DNA of 64,000 bases from Latrodectus hesperus (GCA_037975125.1 JAJQOW010000022.1:1064501-1128500), one strand, 5' to 3'. Positions 11,623 through 22,985 are shown, counted from the stretch's first letter. Notes: a model not told the origin generated them from the letters alone. Translations and numbers: made by a program.

Positions 11623-12112
11623 GTTGGGGAATAAGTTCGTAGCGTTTTTACCAAAGACATTTATTTAAACAAAAAACAATAATTATATCAATTATATATT
11701 CGCCGTTGCTGTTTACAACCTCTTCCCACCTCTCGACGAATTTGTTGATGCCGTTCCGCCCAAAATCGCCTGATCTGATGTCAAAGAAGTTGATGAGCCA
11801 GTTTTAAACGACTTCTTTGTTATCGAAGGTAATGCCCTTCATATGGTTTGACAAGCAGCGGAAAAGATGGTAATCGGTCGGTGCAAGGTCTGGAGAATAT
11901 GGCGGATGCTAAAGATTGGAGCTCTTTTAGTGCGGCTTTGACAACTTGTGCAACATGGGGCCTGGCGTTGTACTGAAGGAGTATGGTTTGACCACATGTC
12001 GCGCGATCAGGTCTTTTCAGTCGAATAGTCTCTTTCACGCGGTGTAGCTAGGCAATGTAGAGCTCCTTGTTAACTGTGATATTCTTTTCGAGCATTTCCC
12101 AATGCACCAAGA
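11622..12112 (-). mobile_element. Truncated mariner (fold-back family), transposase remnant
   Basis: The left end ggttggggaataagttcgta follows a TA and matches the element at 35892-36606. On the minus strand the sequence encodes the C-terminal half of a mariner transposase: TILLQYNARPHVAQVVKA (the usual HDNARPH catalytic motif reads QYNARPH), frameshifted remnants of the third-aspartate region, and the usual ending FVERWEEVVNSNGEYI. Similarity to the 35892 copy stops abruptly within or just after caatgcaccaagag, at about 12112, where a Ty3/gypsy coding region begins. The right arm is missing, and no continuation is seen on the other side of the gypsy sequence. Confidence 0.82.
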
Positions 12113-12331
12113 GCAACGGGACATGAATTTCAGGAAGGTGACAAAGTTTGGTTGTGGAACCCGATTCGATGTAAAGGAGTTTCTCCAAAGTTGCAAGCCA
12201 ACTGGGAAGGTCCTTACACAGTCCTAAAAAGACTGAACGACGTCGTTGTTCGCATAAGGAAATCATCTTCTTCAAAACCAAACATAGTAGTACATTATGA
12301 TAGATTAGCTCTTTATCGTAATGTAAAGTAA
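12113..12331 (+). pseudogene. Ty3/gypsy-type integrase C-terminus (pol fragment)
   Basis: A plus-strand frame of about 70 codons ends at TAA 12329-12331. It reads GHEFQEGDKVWLWNPIRCKG, then PKLQANWEGPYTVLKRL and HYDRLALYRNV. The pattern of GDKVWL, then K-L-x-x-x-W-x-GPY, then H-x-D-R-L-x-x-Y is the GPY/F module at the end of Ty3/gypsy integrases. Everything upstream (gag, protease, reverse transcriptase, most of integrase) is absent because the fragment begins at the mariner junction near 12112. It is followed by about 200 bp of 3' leader, a polypurine tract and an LTR, so this is the 3' end of an element in its correct order. Confidence 0.85.
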
Positions 12332-12539
12332 AAGTAAAAATTAGTAGACCTTAGTCTCTTTGTAAATAGTATAGATAATTAAAATATTTTTTTTATTTTT
12401 TTGTATTAGTATTTTTTTAGTTGTTTTTGTATGTAATGTGCTCTGTATCCTCTTAAAATGTAAATTCTTTCATATTAAATTTGGCTTCCTATCAGGGCAT
12501 TGTACCGCCCGGGACGTGCAATCCTTTAGAGGGGGGTAA
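12332..12539 (+). other. Gypsy 3' untranslated region with polypurine tract
   Basis: Non-coding sequence between the pol stop and the LTR. It ends in the purine run agaggggggtaa (about 12528-12539), positioned directly before the LTR, as expected for the plus-strand priming site of an LTR retroelement. Confidence 0.7.
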
Positions 12540-13137
12540 TGTTACAAATTTATAAATAATAATTGTATTTTTCTTAAAATATCTCAGACAGATCGGAAAT
12601 ATTGCGGCTGAAATTGCGGTATTTAAACGCGTTGTAGTTTAAAAGCGGCTTTTCTAATGATTTGGTGACTTGGCGATGTTTTGGCGAGAAAACTTGGTGA
12701 CTTGGCGACAGTTGGCAAGATTCTTGGCGACTTGGCAAGAAATAGATACTTCTGGAAACATCCATCACCTAAGCTCTAAGACCAATATTTAGTGAGATAG
12801 CCTAGAAGCTTTCAGAACCTTGGCGAAACTGGTAGATTTCTCCACCAAGTCAGGTATAAATACCGCAGCCCGACATAGAAGAGTCAATTTTGTGAATACA
12901 GTCAGTGAGTGAAGACGATTAGTTGCGACTGCTAGTTGTTCTCTGTCTGAGGTATTTGAGACCTGTGATTGGAAGTTGTTTCTTGTTATATATGACGAAT
13001 GGTAGCTGTATAATTGTGATTGTTACAGCGGGAATTTCTTATATCTAGTGAAATCGTTACGAATAAAAGTCTTGTGTTCACATTAAGTGGTTGCTTTATT
13101 CAACTCTCAATCGACACGAACCCTGAAGCGTGGTACA
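12540..13137 (+). mobile_element. Ty3/gypsy 3' LTR
   Basis: It starts TGTTACAAATT immediately after the polypurine tract. The proposed end is ...TGGTACA at 13137, which gives a TG...CA element of about 598 bp. It contains a TATA-type box (TATAAA at 12855-12860) and a polyadenylation signal (AATAAA, 13062-13067) in the right order for U3-R-U5. The right boundary is uncertain because the 5' LTR is not in the window for comparison and a target duplication cannot be checked. ORFs inside it are incidental. Confidence 0.7.
12849..12862 (+). promoter_or_regulatory. LTR TATA box
   Basis: The sequence caggtataaatacc lies about 205 bp upstream of the AATAAA signal in the LTR. This spacing suits the U3 promoter of an LTR retroelement. 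Activity is not known. Confidence 0.5.
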
Positions 13138-13187
13138 ATATATTCAAACTGAAAAAGGGGGGAAATTATATTTTAAACAAAACTATA

Positions 13188-13405
13188 CTGAACTCTGTGG
13201 CACGAAAACTCATGTGGGCCAAGGCCTACAGCGTCTATCTCAGTTTTCTTGGCCGAGAGGACCTGGGGTGCCAAGCGTATGTACCGATTAGTTGATCAGC
13301 CTAACACGAAATCCCTAGTGTTTCGTTTTCAAGCATGCTTGGTATTCAGTTAATCGACCCACTGAAGGGACGAAAGGTTGAGTCAACCTTGCCCAGCGCA
13401 AGGAT
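13188..13405 (-). mobile_element. E-type SINE, head truncated, minus strand
   Basis: Read on the minus strand it begins cgctgggcaaggttgactca and continues with gtgggtcgattaactga and taccaagcatgcttg. It ends near ggcccacatgagttttcgtg. The same blocks occur in the complete E-type SINE at 60097-60371. The tRNA-like head with A and B boxes is missing, so this copy is 5'-truncated. The 91-codon plus-strand ORF across it is not a gene. Confidence 0.8.
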
Positions 13406-14199
13406 ATATATATTAAAATATAAATTCTTTTTCTTTCATGGAAAAACAATTGATGGTTATTTTATTCCTATATGTAGTTGAGTGTTAATTCCTCGAAGTT
13501 TTTTCCCCATCTGTGTGTTACAACAAAAGTTTCCTTAGATGGTTACGATCGTTTAGAAAAAGCTAATTTTTTTTATCAGGGTTGCTGACCAATTTTCCTT
13601 TTAAAGAAAACGGCATGCAGCCACTTTAGCCTGGAAGAAAAGGTCACCAAAAGTCACTACCGTGACCATAATGAGTGTGTGCTCACTGTTATCAAATATT
13701 CTTAATATTTTCAATTCCGATTCTTATGAAAACAGGGAACTCCGTTAAAAATTCTTCCAATTCAAAATGTTTCCAAAAGCAGCCATGCGAAGGAATTATA
13801 TAAAAGAAGCAGGGAAAAGTTAAAATAAGTACAGTTGCAACAAAATAAAAAATGTGAACAGTTAATAGCAACTGACACCAGAAAATAAAAGTAAAATTCA
13901 AAATTAACTTCACTAAACACTGGGTGCATTTATAGACTAAATATTAAAAATTAATAATTTTTAAAAGTCTCAAAAATTGAAAATACTAAAGAAAAGTTGG
14001 TGCAAATGTAATGAAAGATATTCTTATTTACATATTGTAAAAATATATCTGTATAAAATATTACGTTAAGTAGTAAGTTAATACGATTCAACTAAGAATG
14101 TTAATATTTGTATAAGGTTTTCTGAAAATCTGTTATTAAGTATGTCTTATATTGAACGAATTTTGCATTGAATATTTTACTTAAATAGTACTGCATACC
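13406..14199. other. AT-rich non-coding stretch
   Basis: No gene or repeat recognised. ORFs are short and low-complexity. Confidence 0.5.
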
Positions 14200-14475
14200 T
14201 CTAGAGGATATTTTTTTAATCCTATGCCCATCCTCGGCATTTCTACCATTAACTGTTGAGCAGCCCAATAAAAAGATGAAATAGTATAAAAACAAGAGAT
14301 AAGTCCTTTAGTAGCCTCAAAAGAGTTGTCAGTCATAAACTTTTAAACTTCATGGCAGTTCTTGAGGTGAGCAGCATCCATATCATCAGGATTGCACAAT
14401 GAACAACGAGCAGGGTCCATTCAATGCAGCTAGATGCCTTTGTAGAGATGCCCTAGAGGATATAAACATACATAT
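14200..14475 (-). pseudogene. Second LINE type, C-terminal zinc region, minus strand
   Basis: On the minus strand near 14410-14340 the frame MDPARCSLCNPDDMDAAHL continues KNCHEV and then stops. The C-x2-C...H-x4-C pattern is the zinc-finger-like motif at the C-terminus of many non-LTR polyproteins. After a frame break the downstream sequence reads SSFYWAAQQLMVEMPRMGIG. This resembles, as I recall it, the usual end of an arthropod LINE product. It differs from the SPEHIL-type LINE tails elsewhere in the window, so it is probably another clade. The copy is short and frameshifted. Confidence 0.5.
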
Positions 14476-15425
14476 TTATATATAAACATACAGAATTCAT
14501 ACTTACACATATCACAACTTGTTGAATTTGTTTTTTACAATAGGATATAAAATTTCTACTTATTATTATAGATACTATTAATAATTGCTATTTTTTATTG
14601 TTATCGATCTGGATACATTAAATTTGTTCTGATAAATAATTAAAGTATCCTTGAAAATAAATTATTCATCATTTAGGTTCGAAAACTGTGCCGTACTAGT
14701 TGAACTTGCAATATGAATTAAAGTTAAATTATAACCAAAACTTATTCCTCTCAACGAATTCAATATACTTTTGGAGCCATCATTTCTTTATATAACTAAT
14801 TTTAAACCATATTGGAAACATAATGCTTATGTTTTGTCGGAAGTTGAAAAATTGAAATTAAATAAAAAATGGGAAAAGGCGAAAAAAAGATATTTACTGG
14901 ATCAGATAACTCCAGCTTTGCACCATTTGACAAGGATTTTAAAGATTACGTTCATTGAATTTAAAATGACTAAAATTTTAATGAAATAAAGTGGTATTTT
15001 AAGAATTAGCTATAAGTTGATTTTATTATCATGTAAAATAATAAACTTCTTATAACAGATAGTTTTTTTATAACTATTTTAATAAGCAATTACCTTAATA
15101 TTTTATAAATATATTTTACTAAATATCATATCAAATCCCTTAAAGTTTTTAAAATCTGTTTAAATAAATATTCAATAAACTAATCTTCTTATGAATTAGC
15201 CATAAATAAATTTTGCCTACAATTGTTTCTAAATAATTAAGCTTCTCATAATTACATTAGCAGAAAAAGTAATGTAATTCTTTAAAATAAAGCATTCACA
15301 CATCATTTTTAAATCATCCAAAACACTTTTCTTAGATAAACAATTATTCATGCAAGCAATGTTATATTATGTATTGTTTTCTCATGTGTCTTAGAACAAA
15401 ATATGTTCTTTTTTACTTTTTTCAG
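14476..15425 (+). other. AT-rich upstream intron sequence
   Basis: Non-coding sequence leading into the acceptor of the Ig exon. The end is a pyrimidine-rich tract (ttcttttttacttttttcag) and an AG at 15424-15425. The 72-codon ORF at 14771-14989 has no recognisable domain and biased Lys/Ile/Leu composition. Confidence 0.55.
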
Positions 15426-15578
15426 CTCCACCGAGAGTTTTGGAGATACGGGGTTACAAGAATGGCAGCACGGTCGAAATGAGAGAGGGTCAAAAACTGT
15501 CTCTTCAGTGCTTGGCGAAAAATAGCAAACCGGCAACCAAACTGAAATGGATGCGAAACGGAGTCGAAATCACCAAAG
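15426..15578 (+). CDS. Ig-domain exon, first half (nephrin/SNS-like adhesion gene)
   Basis: The exon is 153 nt, entered and left in phase 1. The acceptor is tttttcag|CTCC and the donor is AAAG|gtaaga. It encodes PPRVLEIRGYKNGSTVEMR, then EGQKLSLQCLAKNSKPATKL and KWMRNGVEITK. This is the first half of an Ig C2-type domain: an inter-domain PP, strand A', the EGQ turn, the strand B cysteine (LQC) and the strand C tryptophan (KLKW). The matching second cysteine is in the exon at 37394-37561, which restores the codon across the junction as Asp. Ig domains of this sort bind partner Ig proteins at the cell surface. EGQ-L-x-C with NSKPAT-LKW resembles nephrin, sticks-and-stones or Hibris, but other Ig adhesion proteins fit too. 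The gene extends beyond what can be seen here. Confidence 0.88.
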
Positions 15579-16266
15579 GTAAGATGGAAGTTGAAGCTCG
15601 AAAACACTCGAATTACGCATCGAGTCTGCATAATTCATGTAATGCACCCACTTGAGTTTTCAGTTTGAAGGTGCATGGGCTATGTGGTATTGCTTACGTA
15701 TGATTGCCAGTAAGCGCAGCACATAAAAAATTTAAGTTTATGGGTACTGCGACTGTATTTTTCTTTTTTTATCATCTGGATTTATTTCGGCGAAGTTTTT
15801 ACTTAGAGATGAAAATATTTTCAGATTGTTTACCAAATGATTGAGATTCATACATATTTATGACCGAGATGGAGCTCTTCATAAAATTCGTGCATTCACA
15901 ATCTTTGCTCGGATTTACTTCGGAAAGAGTGATACGTCACATTTATTCTCTGATACTTATACAAGAATTTATTATTTATTTACTTTATTACCGTTTTAGA
16001 GTTTGAAAGGATTTTAATTTTAAATAATGCAGATAAGGTTTTGGGTAAATATAAAAGTGTGTTTTTATTTCTGTTTTAATTTATAATTTACATTATTTTA
16101 CTGGAGCAAATTCCCAATAATATTTATTTTCTCTGCAAAATATACCCCATTTTCCATTATTTCAGCTGAGAGTAGTGACATCTAGCAGTAAAATGAGTAA
16201 ATATTATAGTATCAAATTATCAATGGGGCACGACTAGATATATATCAGCAAAATAAAAAAATTGCC

Positions 16267-16349
<83 letters not shown>

Positions 16350-19180
16350 AATCGTTTTTTCTTTATGGATTAAAATTTCAACTTTTAATATTATGATGCA
16401 AGACTAAAATTCTACTTTTGGGTGATGGATCATCATTTACATAATAAGAGAAATTAATATGTTCTTAATTTATCGTCAGAAAAAAAAATTCAGTTTTTAA
16501 CTAACAACAACAAATTTGTAATTAGAAAGAGTGAAAATTATAAACGAAAATTCAAAAGATTTTACTGTTGAGAATGATTGTGAATCTAATATTTTTTAAA
16601 ACGATACATTTTAAGGGATTGAATTTAAACGAAAATTTTTTTAAACAGTATAGTGTTCGAAAGTTTGTTCTTGTATTTTGGAAAACCCCTAATTGTAACT
16701 CCTAGATGATATTTTATCCAAATTTCAATTCTGAACCTAGTTTAATCTATAAAAAATACATAAATTTATTTAGAAGCTAGTTAAATTGCTTGTGTGTTGG
16801 TAACAAATATTTTTTTAAAAATAAATATCTGGTTTAATAATTCATCAAACTTTATATTTTAAAATATTGAGATAGATTTAAGACACTGCCTAGTAGTTTT
16901 CCAATTGGTTAGATTTTAAAACCATAAAATAATAATAATTCGTTATCTAGTATCGTTTTTAAAACTATTGTTGTTATTTATATTCCGTAGACAAAGCTTG
17001 AAAATATCAACATGAAATGCACATATGTGCTCATTACATGTGTCCAAATCATGAAAATTACATTAGTTTGTGATATAAAATTTTGATTCATTTACAATGA
17101 TATGACACTAATTAATTATATAAGCTTAGAATAAACATATTTAAATGGGAATATTACAAGTAAATAGATAAATTCAAAGCAGGAGCAATCTGTTTTCTTA
17201 AAATCGAAAGTTTCTGATAATTTTCTTGGCTTCGTTTTTTAAAATTATGAAAAGAAATAGAATCAGATTTAATATTATAGTTAAGGTTTCACATATTGAA
17301 TGGTGCGATAAAAACTACCTGATTATGCCTTAAGTTAAAAATAAGGATAAAAAAGTTGTCATACATTCTAATAAGTTTCATATTTCCAATTAAAAGTGGC
17401 GGAAAAAATATTCTGGTCTGCATTAATCGGGATCTAGGCAATTATTAATTGCTACAATGTTTCTTTTCTTATTTATGCCCCAACTAAAAAATCATAATAA
17501 ATTATGTATCTTTAATATCAAATAATATAAAATTTTCCGCCAGTTTAATAACATTATTTAAAATTTTAATACTTATATATGTAAAATATTATATATAGTA
17601 TTTAAATTTGAAGTAAAATATCTTAGTTACAAACTTAATATAATAAAATTTTAAGAACAAGTATATTTAATACATTTAATAATTGCATTGAATGGAAAAG
17701 CAGTGTATTTGCGATTAATTAGATACATCTTTTCATTTGAATTTTCGTTCGTTAGCTTATAATTGATCTTTAAAAGCAGCAAATGATAATGATTTTAATT
17801 ACATACGTTTTAATAACCGATCCAGTTACACCGAACCCAAGAAATATTTGAAACATTGAAACAGTCAGATCACATTATTTTCTTTATAATTGCTAATTCC
17901 CAACCAATTTTGCAATTAATTTGGTGATGGTAATTACAGAAAACTTTAATTAGATTTCCAATACACGAATTTCTTAATTAGTAAAGAACAAATATTTATC
18001 TGTCTTGTATTAAATCGAACTTCCACTGCATTTGGAAAAGAATTTCTCCTCAAGAGTTAAATAGTTCTTAAGGCCTGATATTCGAAAACAAACTAAGCAG
18101 TCTCAATTATTTTAAATATTCTTCGATACATTTAGGATAACAGTCTTCATTTCAAATTAAAAATCGGATTTTGATTAAAAATTTGAATAAGACAATCCAT
18201 GATTTTGATTCCAAAAATAAAATTAACTCTCTTTATCAAAAGCGGATAATTCACGTCTGAATATATTTCTGAAAAATGTTTAGAAATAAATCGAAATTGT
18301 AGTAAATGATTGAGTTTATTAGTATATTTTATATCAACAAGAACATTCATATATATATCCAAATTCATTTAAGATATGCTTTCATGATACGCAATACTTT
18401 TCTTTGTTTTTCTTTCTGTATTTGAGCCAATTATACATAATATTTAAATCAGGTATTTTAGCTTTAATTAGAAGTTTATTATGCTTCAGCAATTAAAAAA
18501 AACCCATCAAATTACACACGTCAAAAAAATTGTAATTAAGTAAATTAAATATTTTACAATTCATGCAAAAAATAATATTTTCCAAGTATTTAAGTAAATT
18601 CTTAATCGTTTGGAATCTATGTATGCATTTAGATCAACTGTATAGACAACATAAATATCTTTATGTTATCTTCTAAAAGATTTTATTAATATTTTAAAAT
18701 AGTACTCATTCACATATTAAAAATGTGTGCATTAAATGAATATGAAAAATAAAAGACATACAAAAAGCAAACAAAATCATCTAAGAATTTATATATATGC
18801 ATTGTAAAATCAGAGTCACATAATTCATTTTTTGTCAAAATAATTTAAACAACTCATTAAAAATTAAGAATTCAAAATTTACTTCTTAAGTTTGAAAGTA
18901 GAGCAACAATGAAAAAAACTGAAATCCTTTTCAAATTGGTTGTTTCTTGTTTTTGCTTTCTGTGCCTGGAGTTTAACTAAATTTAATAACATTTATATAA
19001 TGAGTTAATTTAATAGGCTATAAGACTTTTATAAACTTTATTTATTAAAGTAATTAATAAATTTATTTATTATTTAATTTTTTAAATATTATATTAATTA
19101 ATTTTATCATAAAATACAATAAATTATGAAAATTAAATATTAATAAAAGTAATTTAATAAAAAAAATTATCATATTATTT
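15579..19180. other. AT-rich intron sequence
   Basis: Apart from the (TA)n tract there is no recognisable gene or interspersed repeat. The segment 19000-19180 is almost pure A+T. Confidence 0.5.
16272..16345. repeat. (TA)n microsatellite
   Basis: Uninterrupted alternating TA run of about 74 bp. Confidence 0.97.
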
Positions 19181-19486
19181 AACTTTTTTTTCCAATTGCG
19201 GGCACAAGAGGGTTGAACCCTATGCCACAACAAGGCCAGAGACTGCTACTCATGTGTTGTTACCCAGCGGGCACCTGTGAACCAAGTCACGGAGGCGAGT
19301 AGCGTTGACGCGTCATACCACCACAAACCCGTTTATAGGGCGGGCCACACATTCATACAACATCACGGAAGAAAGGATAGAGAAACACAGAGAGAACAGA
19401 GAAAGAAAGTAACATCCATGCCCGAACCGAGATTCGAACCCAGGACCCACAGCTCAGGAGTCAGGAGCGCTAACCACATATTATTT
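19171..19486 (-). mobile_element. B-type SINE, 5'-truncated, with TSD
   Basis: The body 19181-19476 is flanked by catattattt (19171-19180 and 19477-19486). On the minus strand it begins inside the tRNA-like head (gtggttagcgctcctgactc), keeps the B box ggttcgaatctcgg, and continues with cctataaacgggtttgtgg, cgtgacttggttcacaggtg and ccgctgggtaac. It ends in ggaaaaaaaa. The A-box end of the head is missing, consistent with incomplete reverse transcription. Confidence 0.87.
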
Positions 19487-20899
19487 TACAGATTTACAAT
19501 TATAGGAATAATAATAAGTCATCTCGTTTTCAAATTCCTTTAATAATGAAAAATATTACGATTATTTTTATTCAGTTACATTATATAAATAGTAGTTGCA
19601 TTTTAAAGACAACATTATATAAAATAATTATTTGTTAATCTCAATCTTCATCTTAATTTATGAGTTCAAAATACGCAATTATAAATTGTTGCATTTTCTG
19701 ACATTTCAAAGTAAATGTGTAAAAGATAAATACACATATTTATGTACTGGACAACGATTAGATTTAAAGGATGTTCTGTTTTCCTGATAAACTTTTCTAA
19801 AAATACTATCATGTACATCTTAATATAATTTTTTACCGGGGGATATACCATAATAAAAAATTTATTGTTCTCAGGGCAACGCAATGTATGCCACATAACG
19901 ATATTTATTTGTTTTATTCTCTTACATAATACAAATGGAACAATGCTGGGACCTAATTTGCTTTTTTGTAGCCATGTAATCTAAGTTGATGCACATTTGC
20001 TGCCAATTCTGCTGCGTGATTGATTGATGTTGGAGTTAAGGGGATGGACTAAGCTCCTCCTTCTAGATCTCAACAGCATCCTGATGAGAGCAGCTCTGTC
20101 TCCCGTGAGATTCGTCTTTTCGTCGCATCAGATAGATTAAAAGCTTTTCGCGATGATCTTTTGATACCATGTCACCAACAAGTCGCTATTAGTGATGCAA
20201 CACTAAAGCGACGACATTTATCGAATGTACTTAAGCGTAGTTGATATAAGCTTAGCACTTCTACCAATCCTTTATTGCTATTAAATGATATATGTAGATT
20301 CCGTATGGTGCTAACTTTAGGGAATAAATATTTACATGCCACTTTTAAAAAACGTTTTGAATTTATTATTTTTATTATAAAGTTTAGAATTTATCATAAT
20401 TAAAAAAATTAAATATTGTTTTATATTTTCGTTAGTTACTATTGTTATTTTTTTAATATTTGCTGCCACTGACGCCCTGGAGCGTCAGCTTGGTGCTACC
20501 TCGTATGCCGGCGACACTCTAGGACGACGATTGACTACCTCGTACTACCTCGTCAGTACGACGATTGGCTACCTCGTAAGTTTTATTTTTAATGGCGATT
20601 CAATGAAGAGGATTTTGAGATATATTAGTAAGGCATTATTTTTATATTTCAATGCGTGGTTACTATATTTTATATTTTAATTTTTTAGGTACATTTTTTT
20701 AAAAAAATGGCGGACAATACATTCGGCTTCTAAAGATGAATACATAAATTTTGCCAAAAGCTGATGTGTTCATAATACAAACTTTTATTGTAATCACAAA
20801 TGTCAATAAATTATAATTATAAACTTTTTTATAACATTAAATTTTAATTTTCAACAGCAAAAAAATTACACGGAAAAATCACTCAAATGTGTTTCCCTG
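19487..20899. other. Intron sequence with a GC-rich island
   Basis: Mostly AT-rich with no gene. The block 20020-20250 is less AT-rich but has no recognisable product. The island at 20462-20580 is listed separately. Confidence 0.4.
20462..20580. other. GC-rich island with four CTACCTCGT motifs
   Basis: About 120 bp of clearly higher GC sits in almost pure AT DNA. It contains ctacctcgt four times (near 20496, 20536, 20545 and 20571) and gacgac/acgacgatt motifs. One plus-strand frame stays open through it, without an ATG, and the block is followed by gtaagt. No domain is recognisable and no acceptor AG precedes it closely. Confidence 0.45.
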
Positions 20900-21229
20900 T
20901 GATCTAATGTACAGACGACCGATGGCTGAGTGGTTAGCATTCCTGACTCCTGATCTGTGGGTCCCGGGTTCGCATCCCGGTTCGGGCATGGATATTTATT
21001 TCCTTCTCTGTTCTCTCTGTCCTTTCTTCTGTGAAGTTGTATGAATGTGGCCCGCCCTATAAATGGGTTTGTGGTGGTATGGTGCGGGTAACGCTACTCG
21101 CCTCCGTGACTTGGTTCACAGGTACCCGCTGGGTAACGATAAATAAGTATCAGTTTCTGGCCTTGTTTTGGCATAGGGTTCGTCACCCAAGTGTGCCCGC
21201 CATTGGAATAAAAAAATGATCTAATGTAC
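20900..21229 (+). mobile_element. B-type tRNA-headed SINE with TSD
   Basis: The body 20913-21216 is flanked by perfect 13-bp direct repeats tgatctaatgtac (20900-20912 and 21217-21229). The tRNA-like head has an A-box-like tggctgagtggttagc and a B box ggttcgcatcccgg. The body encodes nothing; its open frame (starting in gttgtatgaatgtggcccgc) recurs in every B-type copy simply because the copies are related. The 3' end is ccattgg followed by an A-rich tail. This is a full-length copy. Confidence 0.92.
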
Positions 21230-21389
21230 TCCCGATGCTCTTGTAGAATACATTGAATGGTGTATTCAGAAATAATATCTGAATTATATAAGAACTAATG
21301 TTCTAAATATTATAACATAATCTTTTAAGTGCCTAGGCTAACGGCATATATATACGAATTGAAAAGAGAAAAAAAGAAAAAAAAGAAGT

Positions 21390-22195
21390 TGATGCTTTGA
21401 ATAACCCTAGATAGTACAATTCCAGTACTAGATAAACTCCACAAGTCAGGAAATCGAAAGTATTATGGGCTTTGAAAAAGCCTTTTCCAAGTCCAAATTC
21501 AAGCAGCTCTAGATTTGCTCAGGAAATGCCTGTTCAGCTTTATATTTTGTGCTCAGACTAAAAGTCTTTTGACCCTGCACACATTTGAGTGCCCTTAGGT
21601 GACCACTGGTGAAGCGTGAAATTCAAGTCTGATGACCTCTAGTTCCCTCCAAAAGCAAGGCACCAGCAGGACGCCAATTATGAGGAGGTGGAATCCTCCA
21701 GACATCCATAAGCGTTTTTTCACTCAGTGAAACCCTCATTAAAATTGGACGGAAAATCAGGTTGTGAAGGTTCAAAGAGGCAGCCTTAACCAGCGAATCA
21801 GCAAGTCTCGTTTTGCTTCATGCTGACGTGCGACGGGATCTAGTGAAAATGAAAATTAATCCCAAAATCTTTGAGGGTCCATTGATCATATTCAATATTG
21901 AACTTCCAACTCTGTCACCAACCTTCATCTAATTGCTTAGGTGTTGGATTGAAGACTTGCTATCAGTCGGAATCCATACATGCTCAAAATCAGGTTTAGA
22001 AATATTCTCAACATAACTCAGTCCATTTTCAATAGCTATAAGCTCCGATCAGCAAAGTTCAGAATTTCTCAACTTGAAACTTTGGTTAGACATAGGAGTT
22101 GTGATAAATGCACCACTACCAGAATGGCCCTCGTTGCTTTTGCTACCATCTGTATAGATTTGCATAGCATCAATTGGAAGAAAACTTAACAGGCA
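21390..22195 (-). pseudogene. LINE ORF2 RNase H and C-terminal region, decayed
   Basis: Read on the minus strand from 22195, the frame passes through DAMQIYTDGSKSNEGHSGSG, where YTDGS carries the first catalytic aspartate of an RNase H domain. It continues with ENGLSYVENI, HVWIPTDSKSSIQHL and then TSGHLRALKCVQGQKTF. The zinc motif has decayed to LSTKYKAEQAFPEQI followed by a stop, and the end reads CLNLDLEKAFSKP. Several stops and frameshifts are present. The 3' end runs into an A-rich tail (ttct-rich on the plus strand near 21362-21390). The subfamily is the same as the fragment at 56745-56930 (KAEQ, AFSKP). Confidence 0.72.
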
Positions 22196-22250
22196 CTAGA
22201 TTTACCATAATGAAGAAAATTTATAAGAGTTGATCAATCTTTGTAAACTG

Positions 22251-22470
22251 TGTTGTTGTTGTTGCTTATCCCCGACTGGCGTGACAGTACCATCACACCA
22301 GCCCCATGAATCCAAAAATAGTCAGTCTCTCAAGCACCATCTCCAGTCTCACAACTTCATGTCTCCTCTCTCACACCCAATGCACTGAAAAATATAAGAT
22401 GGGGAGGCCTGAACCAAACGACATTTGGGACAGAGAAGGTAGACCTTTGTACCAGAGACGTAAATTGTAA
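22251..22470 (-). pseudogene. LINE 3' end with zinc motif and (AAC)n tail
   Basis: On the minus strand the translation is VYLLCPKCRLVQASPSYIFQ followed by CIGCERGD. This is the C-terminal C-x2-C...C motif of the SPEHIL-type LINEs. It is followed by about 100 bp of 3' sequence and an (AAC)n tail (gttgttgttgttg at 22251-22263 on the plus strand). It lies 55 bp from, and in the same orientation as, the LINE fragment at 21390-22195, but the two are separate insertions because each has its own zinc region. Confidence 0.68.
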
Positions 22471-22697
22471 AATCATGCATTGAACTATAAAAGAATTAAT
22501 CGTGTTTTAACCTAGTTTTAGAAAACAATCCAAAATTTCACATTCGCCAAGAACACAAACTTGCCCTTTACACAAAGTTGCCATAAAGTTCATTTTATGA
22601 CACTTCAGTTTATTCTAAGAGTTTTTGGGGTTCAAAAACCTTATTTCCATTGTAAATCCTATATCTTATCCGATATGTTCTTACACTTCCCTAACAG

Positions 22698-22985
22698 TTT
22701 TCTGTAATTGTTGTTATTTATGACAATTGGACAAGCCAAGCTCGATAGCCGACGGCTATGCGAAATTAAGTCAGAAATGTGCGTCTTTCGTTTTAAACAG
22801 AGCACCACGAAAGTGTGAGTACGCTTTGCTCTAAGACTCCTCCAATAGATGGCACCACCAGAACATCCTCTCCTTCAATTTTGACTTTGATTTGGAGAGG
22901 GGAGAAATTTTCTCTAGACAACTACACCCATGGTAGCTGCTTAACGACCGACCACAAGGCTGTCTTCTAAGCCGCTTATTTAAGG
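22698..22985 (-). mobile_element. C-type SINE, 5'-truncated, minus strand
   Basis: Read on the minus strand it shows the C-type body (gaccacagga-like start, ccatgggtgtagttgtc, ggtggtgccatctattggag). This is followed by the common 3' module (aaagcgtactcac, aaaacgaaagacgcac, ttggcttgtcc) and an (AAC)n tail. The tRNA-like head is missing. The 3' module carries a small duplication around gatagccgacggctatg. Confidence 0.75.

Noticed and set aside
14771..14989. 72-codon ORF as an exon
   Set aside because: Lys/Ile/Leu-rich AT-driven composition, no domain, and no matching splice sites with the Ig exons.
20913..20990. Functional tRNA genes at the SINE heads (also 24337, 43062 and 60097)
   Set aside because: A- and B-box-like motifs are present, but the cloverleaf pairing is incomplete and each is continuous with a SINE body inside target duplications.
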